Below, in pieces: positions 7,070 through 12,006 of a stretch of DNA of 12,006 nucleotides. The DNA lies in the NCBI GenBank assembly GCA_041623895.1, contig JBFJVZ010000238.1, forward strand, positions 1 to 12,006. Direction: 5' to 3'. Made by a program: the position numbers and the translations under genes. Each line of letters starts with the position of its first letter. Position 1 is the stretch's first letter. Origin of the DNA: JBFJVZ01 sp041623895. Lineage in GTDB: Bacteria > Planctomycetota > Planctomycetia > Pirellulales > Pirellulaceae. The notes beneath the pieces are model-generated. The model was not told where the DNA came from, did no database searches, and saw only the letters and a list, made by a program, of their open reading frames with translations.

Positions 7070-7097
7070 CAAAACGATCCGGCCTTGGCGAAATGGG

Positions 7098-8405
7098 TTA
7101 GGGCCTGGCGTCAACGGCGAATTTGGCCGCCAATCGCATTTTGCCCACCTTTGGATTATCGGACTCGATCCAGATCGATGCAAAGTCGTTTCGGCTCTTT
7201 CCCAAGTATTCCAGCGGTTTGTCACTCGGAATGATCTCCAATTCCAGGGGATAAAGAACCATCGTGCCCCGACTAATGGGGTCGCCCAATGTTGCCCGAA
7301 TTACTTCCGCTGGAGTAACTTCTCCAATCGTAAGTTTTGTGTTCTCTTTTTCGCTGCCCTTCAAGACAACGAACGCTTTGGCTTTCAAGGAATCGTCTTG
7401 GTCTAGTTTGCCAAAGTCGTAGATGTAGCTGCCGCTTGCTTCTCGCAATTTCGTGCCCACGATCATGCTCAGGGGACCAACGATCCGGCCAGCCACCTCG
7501 ACGACCGCGTAATCGTTCGGATCGGTATCGCCCTCTTCCGGGGGAATGATGTTCCCATTTTTATCCTTGAGCTGAAATCCAAACTTGAAGCTAACGGCTA
7601 GGGCACCTTGACGCATGCCCGGTTTGACTTTGGTGATCACTTCAAAAGCCTGCCGTGCGGTTGAATGGGCGCCGTCAGCCTCGCCGGCGGTGAATGGCTT
7701 CACCTGGATATCGGCTAGCTTGTTGAGCTCTTCGCTGGTTAGCTCCAGCACGGTAGGAACCACTTCGTCTTCAAAATAACTGTAGATTTTTCCTTTGAAC
7801 TCAAAGGGTTCGCCCGTGGCGACTTCGCCGAAAGTCCATGCGTCGGGTACGATCGCGATTTGTCGCACGACCTGACCAGCCACCTCCAACCTTAAAGCCA
7901 GATTGGCGGGATCGTTGGTTCTGATCTCAGCACTTTGTTTGAACGCATTCAATTCCGTCTTGATTGTCCAAGTCAGCGTGACTTTGGTTTCTTCACCCGG
8001 TTCCAGTGAATCCTTGTCCAATTCGCCCAACGTGCACTTGCAAGAAGTTGCTCCCAGCTTCAGGTTCAGCGTGTTTTCACCGGTGTTTCGAATAATAAAC
8101 GTGTGCTCACCTTCGTCGCCCGGCCCCATCGCGCCAAAGTCGTAAAGCGAATCGCCGACGATTTCCGCCTTGGGCAGTTTGGAGGGATATGCCTGCGATA
8201 CGACGTCAATCACATTGGTGGCATTGACGCTTCCGTCCAGCGTCAACGGCCCGAATTCAGCGCCGTGCTGACCATATTTGTTGTAATTGATCCACCAAGC
8301 CACCGTCGTTCCGATAGCTGCCGCCAAAACGATCATCAGCCAGACTAATTTCACGGTACAGCCGTTCCCAAACTGGTGTCTTCCAAGGTCAATTGCAGAT
8401 AGCAT
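7098..8405 (-). CDS. Membrane-anchored DUF1573 protein (Ig-like repeats)
   Basis: A 435-residue protein with an N-terminal membrane anchor (about 19-39, LVWLMIVLAAAIGTTVAWWI), the rest extracytoplasmic. Residues 88-178 form a clear DUF1573 domain, an ASPM/SPD-2/Hydin-like Ig fold: YDFGAMGPGDEGEHTF, then IRNTGENTLNL, the TSCKCT signature (C122, C124), LEPGEETKVTLTW and IRTNDP. A second related segment begins at AWTFGEVATGE (189-199) and a third at YDFGKLDQDDS (329-339), so the exported part is probably two or three Ig-like modules, only the first carrying the CxC pair. Molecular function is unknown for this family. The ATG at 8405 is given; a GTG at 8354 (residue 18), with GGGAACGG about 7 nt upstream, would start the protein directly at the membrane anchor and may be the true start. 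The gene lies 59 bp after the O-antigen-ligase-like gene and 28 bp before the tetrahaem lipoprotein gene, which suggests co-transcription. Confidence 0.88.
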   Translation of the reverse strand: MLSAIDLGRHQFGNGCTVKLVWLMIVLAAAIGTTVAWWINYNKYGQHGAEFGPLTLDGSVNATNVIDVVSQAYPSKLPKAEIVGDSLYDFGAMGPGDEGEHTFIIRNTGENTLNLKLGATSCKCTLGELDKDSLEPGEETKVTLTWTIKTELNAFKQSAEIRTNDPANLALRLEVAGQVVRQIAIVPDAWTFGEVATGEPFEFKGKIYSYFEDEVVPTVLELTSEELNKLADIQVKPFTAGEADGAHSTARQAFEVITKVKPGMRQGALAVSFKFGFQLKDKNGNIIPPEEGDTDPNDYAVVEVAGRIVGPLSMIVGTKLREASGSYIYDFGKLDQDDSLKAKAFVVLKGSEKENTKLTIGEVTPAEVIRATLGDPISRGTMVLYPLELEIIPSDKPLEYLGKSRNDFASIWIESDNPKVGKMRLAAKFAVDARP

Positions 8406-8464
8406 TCCGGCCGGAATTGCCTGGAACGCTCCAGACCCTATTTTGATCTTGTGGATACGCCTGT

Positions 8465-10744
8465 CTACTGCAAGTTGTTCGACAGCAAATCGCTGGCAGC
8501 GGCCAAAATCGGCTCTTTGGCGGCTTCTAAGCCGCGTGGCTCGGGCACGTAGATCAACTGGCGCTCCAGCGATCGCTCCATATTATCGCCCAATTCCGAT
8601 AGATACTCGGCTCGATTGGCCAACTCTGACGCCCGATCTCGGTCGCCAAGATTTGCGGCGATGACCGCTAATTGAGCAACCGCCTGCTGGTCAGCCGGGT
8701 TCCACAGCACGACCTTGGCGAATGTTTTCTCAGCCGCAGCCAGATCACGCCGGTCACCAAACCGCTGATAGAGATGCAGTTGCTGATGACCGATGACCTC
8801 CCAAAGCGACGGAGATTCTCCAGCCCGTTCTCGGGCCAAGCCCAGGTACCGCTCCCACGAGCGACGGATTTCACCCGAGTCGCCTTCACGAACCAGTCGC
8901 CAGTGAAGCGAATCGGCTCGCCACAGGGCAGCGGTCGGCGACCAGGGGTCCGCGGCGATCGCTCGTTCCAGGGCCGCATCGGCTTGCCGAGCCTGCCCCC
9001 GCTGTTGGGAATACTCAAAGGCCGAAAGCGCGATCTGCGCTGTTTGTACTGGCACCAACGAAATCGATCGCAACACCGCCAGCAGCAGCAGTCCCAACGT
9101 AATGGCTGCCAGCGACCAACCGCGTGAACCGGTTGAGCCGGTGCCCACGCGAGTCAGGATGCCCGCCAACAACCAGAGATGAATGGCAACGCCCGGAACG
9201 GTCCACCCGCCGGATGCCAACAGGTGAAGCAGCAAACCAACCAAGGTCGCCGCAGCGATCAGACTTGTTTGTCCTGGCTCAAGCGTCTTCACCAGGGGCC
9301 AAATCAAATATGCCAAAACAAGCACGATCGGAATAACAAACAGATGCGCTGAATAATCCGGTGTTCGCCCGGCAGCGGCACCAATCAACCAAACCAAGAC
9401 TAAGGCAACCCCCGCGCCAAGCCAAACCCAAGCCGCCGCGTTGTCCACTGTTGTTTCCACGGTCGACTTGGCTGCCAAGTTCCGCTTGAGCGAATACCAT
9501 GCGATCGCCGCGAGCAAGATGATCAACAGGACCAGAGCGATCATCCCACCGCCGGCCATGGTCTCAAACAAAAAATTGTGCGGCTCGGCAATCTGCTCGC
9601 TCGCACTGTCCTCGCGATATCTCAAATAGATCGATTGAAAATTTCCGGGGCCCGCCGAAAACCACGGCCGATCAAAGGTCATCGCCAAAGTCGACCGCCA
9701 ATACTGAAAACGAAAAGCGATCGACGCGGGCGCTTGATCGATCCATTCGGCGTTGACAAACGCGGCAAGTCCAAACACCAATGCTAATACAAGTGCGGCG
9801 ACGGCAAAGAGTCCTTTAACCACCAGTCCGATGGCTGATTCGGACTTGTTCCCCTTTTTCTCCAGCGCTATCCATGACAACAATAAAACGACCGCTATGG
9901 TTGCCGCTAATACCGCGCTACGACTTCGTACCGCAACGAAACAAACGAGACACGCGGCTAGGGCCACGCACACAGCGATCCGCTGCATCGATCCAGCCGC
10001 CCGCCAGCGGAACCGCAAGACTCCCAGCAAAGCAATCACACCCACCAGCAACACAGCCGCCAGCGAATTCGCAAGGGCAAAGGTGCCGGTCGGACCGCCG
10101 TCAAACAAACGATTCTCAAAGACCATCCGCTCCGCCGAACCTTGGGGAGCATTCAGACCGGCGTCACGCAGCATCTTGTCCGGGTTTTCCCGGTATTCGC
10201 TGCGGCTCTGCGGCAAACTAATGAACTGCTGATGCAGCCCGTGTACCGCCAGTCCGGTTGCGCAGACAACAAGCAAGCCCAGTACGGACGCCTGTATCGA
10301 CCCTGTTCGCAATAACCTTCTCGAGCAAGTAAAGACAGCGGCACCACTGATCCACAACCACGCTTCGTTGGTGGCGGCACGCAGATTTCCTGGCGGCGAC
10401 GTCGCGACGGCAGCCAACATCATCCAGCCAGCCAATAACCAGGGGATCGCATCGATTAGCAAATTTATTCGATTCTGATCCTCATCTTCGTATCCCGTGT
10501 TCCAAAGACTGAATCCCCACACGGTGGTTCCCAGCAGCAGCGCGATCACGCCAAACCAAAGCGCATCGCCATTCTCAACCGCAACGCTATCACTGGGGTG
10601 ATAACTCAGATACACGCAGGCACCCCCGACGATTGCCGCGGCGATCGACATCGGCAACTGCCGATCGAAGGACCGCTGAGATTGAATCGGCTGATCGTCC
10701 GACGTTATGGGCGTTGGTTCGTTTACTCGTCGTCTTTTCGCCAT
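8465..10744 (-). CDS. O-antigen ligase/polymerase-family membrane protein with C-terminal TPR domain
   Basis: A 759-residue polytopic protein. A short basic cytoplasmic N-terminus (MAKRRR) is followed by roughly a dozen or more hydrophobic segments between 31 and 565. Wzy_C/WaaL signatures are present: a GTFALANSLA segment (220-229), the RSRSA motif after a membrane span (273-277), RFQYW (345-349), WFSAGPGNF (361-369) and EPHNFLFE (387-394) with the family's conserved His at 389. Residues about 572-725 form helical TPR-like repeats (ALERAIAADPWSP, AEKTFAKVVLWNPAD, ASELANRAEYL), probably facing the periplasm. Known family members polymerise or transfer lipid-linked glycans to an acceptor, such as lipid A core or protein; which reaction occurs here cannot be read from sequence. 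The frame is open to 10855, but the ATG at 10744 is chosen: it overlaps the upstream gene by 22 bp, has GGA 10 nt upstream, and gives a sensible positively charged N-terminus. Confidence 0.9.
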   Translation of the reverse strand: MAKRRRVNEPTPITSDDQPIQSQRSFDRQLPMSIAAAIVGGACVYLSYHPSDSVAVENGDALWFGVIALLLGTTVWGFSLWNTGYEDEDQNRINLLIDAIPWLLAGWMMLAAVATSPPGNLRAATNEAWLWISGAAVFTCSRRLLRTGSIQASVLGLLVVCATGLAVHGLHQQFISLPQSRSEYRENPDKMLRDAGLNAPQGSAERMVFENRLFDGGPTGTFALANSLAAVLLVGVIALLGVLRFRWRAAGSMQRIAVCVALAACLVCFVAVRSRSAVLAATIAVVLLLSWIALEKKGNKSESAIGLVVKGLFAVAALVLALVFGLAAFVNAEWIDQAPASIAFRFQYWRSTLAMTFDRPWFSAGPGNFQSIYLRYREDSASEQIAEPHNFLFETMAGGGMIALVLLIILLAAIAWYSLKRNLAAKSTVETTVDNAAAWVWLGAGVALVLVWLIGAAAGRTPDYSAHLFVIPIVLVLAYLIWPLVKTLEPGQTSLIAAATLVGLLLHLLASGGWTVPGVAIHLWLLAGILTRVGTGSTGSRGWSLAAITLGLLLLAVLRSISLVPVQTAQIALSAFEYSQQRGQARQADAALERAIAADPWSPTAALWRADSLHWRLVREGDSGEIRRSWERYLGLARERAGESPSLWEVIGHQQLHLYQRFGDRRDLAAAEKTFAKVVLWNPADQQAVAQLAVIAANLGDRDRASELANRAEYLSELGDNMERSLERQLIYVPEPRGLEAAKEPILAAASDLLSNNLQ

Positions 10745-11859
10745 CCGGTCGATTCCAAAATGACGACGAGCAACAACATGCAAATCACAATTCCCAGCAC
10801 CATGATCGCTTGCGTTACGGAAACATGCGTCAGCAGCACCGCAGCGATTCCACAAGTGCCCGTGACCAGATAGATCGTCAAGACTGCCTGGACGCGGCTG
10901 AGACCCAAGTCGGTCAACCGGTGCGAAAAATGGCTGCGGTCACCAACAAAAGGACTGCGACCCTCTCGGACGCGAATCCATAACACCGTGATCATGTCAT
11001 ACATCGGAACCGCCATCGCGCACAAAGGGGCCAACACGGCGTGTGGACGCGGCTCATCACCTCCGGCAAATGTCGCCATCAACATCGCCACCGCGACTAG
11101 AAATCCAACCAGGTAACTGCCGCCGTCACCCATGAAGATTCTGGCGGGTGGGCGATTATGCCACAGAAACCCCAGCAGCGCACCGACAACAACCAGCAAC
11201 AAGGCGGCGACAAACAATTGCGGTCGCGCCGTTCCCGGGTCCGGGGTGGTCAACATCACCGCCGCCATCGACGCAGACACAATGGTTGCAATTCCGCCAC
11301 TTAGGCCATCCATGTTGTCCAGCATGTTGAATGAGTTAATGACCGCGACAATCCAAATCACCGACAACAGATCCGTCAGCCAATCCATGCCGATGTAAGC
11401 GGTCAAGCCAAAGTCCAGCACATAGACAACAAATCCCGCGACCGCGAACTCGACCGCCAGCCGAATGCCGACGTGGACGCCACGGCGGTCGTCACAAATC
11501 CCCAGCACAAACAACACGGTACCCGCCGCCAATAACAGCCAAAGATGCCCAACCGTTGCCCAAATCCCCTCCAGATAAAGCAAAATGCCGTCCGGGACGT
11601 AGCCGGAAAACGCATCGGATTGGCGCGTGGCGGCAACGGCAATCGTGCCGATCGCGAAGGTCACGATGATCCCCAGCCAGATGCCGATTCCTCCGCCCAT
11701 CGGCGTCGGATTCTTGTGAGTGCTATGCCCGCCCGGTTGATCCACCAATCCGAGCCGATTGGCGTAGCGGCGGACCGGATAAAGCGCCAACAGGCACACC
11801 AGCATCGGCGGAATGATCGTCACGCCCAGCAGCCAGACAATCCACTGCGACAGATCCAC
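10723..11859 (-). CDS. WecA/TagO/MraY-family polyprenyl-phosphate sugar-1-phosphate transferase
   Basis: A 378-residue polytopic membrane enzyme (about 10-11 segments) that joins a UDP-activated HexNAc-1-phosphate to undecaprenyl phosphate on the cytoplasmic face, the first step of lipid-linked glycan assembly. Diagnostic motifs: HKNPTPMGGG (48-57), LGICDDRRG (119-127, with Asp pair 123/124), NSFNMLDNMDGLSGG (175-189, with D181 and D184), IFMGDGGS (241-248, D245) and DRSHFSHRLTDLGLS (307-321), the last corresponding to the His-rich cytoplasmic loop. These fit the WecA/TagO branch better than true MraY, but the exact sugar (GlcNAc likely) is inferred. The start is a GTG at 11859, with GAGGG 10 nt upstream. 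It is the only ATG/GTG/TTG in this frame up to the window edge, but the frame has no stop up to 12006, so an upstream start outside the window cannot be excluded. It appears to be the first gene of a four-gene - strand operon. Confidence 0.92.
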   Translation of the reverse strand: MDLSQWIVWLLGVTIIPPMLVCLLALYPVRRYANRLGLVDQPGGHSTHKNPTPMGGGIGIWLGIIVTFAIGTIAVAATRQSDAFSGYVPDGILLYLEGIWATVGHLWLLLAAGTVLFVLGICDDRRGVHVGIRLAVEFAVAGFVVYVLDFGLTAYIGMDWLTDLLSVIWIVAVINSFNMLDNMDGLSGGIATIVSASMAAVMLTTPDPGTARPQLFVAALLLVVVGALLGFLWHNRPPARIFMGDGGSYLVGFLVAVAMLMATFAGGDEPRPHAVLAPLCAMAVPMYDMITVLWIRVREGRSPFVGDRSHFSHRLTDLGLSRVQAVLTIYLVTGTCGIAAVLLTHVSVTQAIMVLGIVICMLLLVVILESTGWRKDDE

Positions 11860-12006
11860 CGATAAAAATCCCTCACCAATCCAATGCTCAGCCGATTCTT
11901 TGCGGCTGCGAATAACAAGGCCAGATGTTACCCCAGTGGCCGCTGGAGCGTAATCCAGATCTCGATTGGTAAGACGAACGGAGCAAGGATTCTGTTCAGC
12001 TGCCGA
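11860..12006 (-). promoter_or_regulatory. 5' region of the glycan/cytochrome operon
   Basis: The 147 bp upstream of the GTG at 11859. It contains the ribosome binding site GAGGG (read on the - strand, about 11870-11874). No clear promoter hexamers were seen. The frame of the downstream gene stays open throughout; the translation (hydrophilic, no membrane segment) does not look like an extension of the transferase. Confidence 0.3.

Noticed and set aside
7070..7225. N-terminal extension of the tetrahaem lipoprotein gene to 7225
   Set aside because: It overlaps the well-supported 3' end of the DUF1573 gene by over 120 bp and has no signal-peptide or domain character; the ATG at 7069 gives a lipoprotein signal.
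8287..8664. 125-codon + strand open frame across the junction of two - strand genes
   Set aside because: It is antisense to the start of the DUF1573 gene and the end of the ligase-like gene, has no ribosome binding site, and shows no domain features.
10745..10855. N-terminal extension of the O-antigen-ligase-like gene to 10855
   Set aside because: It would overlap the transferase gene by 133 bp and add a Cys/His-rich stretch unlike the family; the ATG at 10744 gives a normal basic N-terminus.

Overview
The window looks like chromosomal DNA of a planctomycete, probably of the Rhodopirellula/Pirellula type. This is inferred from the gene set, not from a marker gene: an exported sulfatase, an Asp/Gly/Pro/Arg-rich secreted EF-hand protein, a DUF1573 protein next to a lipoprotein that fuses a phosphatase-like domain to a multihaem cytochrome, and an O-antigen-ligase-type membrane protein with C-terminal TPRs. 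GC content is moderate, Shine-Dalgarno sequences are weak, and GATC/CGATCG words are frequent. No rRNA, tRNA, CRISPR array, transposase or phage gene was seen.

Layout. The left edge (1-204) holds the 3' end of a gene, or a very small gene, encoding a double-CxxC zinc knuckle; a good intrinsic terminator follows it. Next on the + strand is a 545-residue exported sulfatase (390-2027), which ends at a near-perfect hairpin that should terminate transcription from both sides. Facing it on the - strand is a secreted four-EF-hand protein (2183-3064) with an internal DRGPx minisatellite. A roughly 300-bp non-coding stretch separates this from another exported - strand protein (3366-4079), a probable outer-membrane or lipoprotein with an acidic MopE/thrombospondin-3-like loop. 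A divergent promoter region (4080-4242) separates that gene from a + strand, apparently cytoplasmic protein of unknown function (4243-5196).

The right half (5225-11859) is one - strand block that reads like an operon. In transcription order it encodes a WecA/TagO/MraY-type polyprenyl-phosphate sugar-1-phosphate transferase, an O-antigen ligase/polymerase-type protein with a TPR tail (its start overlaps the previous gene by 22 bp), a membrane-anchored DUF1573 protein (59-bp gap), and a lipoprotein carrying a degenerate 5'-nucleotidase-like domain and four c-type haem motifs (28-bp gap).

Working together. The first two operon genes belong to lipid-linked surface glycan synthesis: one makes the undecaprenyl-PP-sugar primer, the other polymerises or transfers the glycan outside the membrane. 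The last two are extracytoplasmic and look like a redox or metal-handling pair. Nothing in the sequence explains why glycan and cytochrome genes share a transcript. That pairing, and the pseudo-phosphatase/tetrahaem fusion, are the most interesting items. The + strand sulfatase fits the sulfated-polysaccharide lifestyle of marine planctomycetes. No clearly new defence or mobile system is visible.
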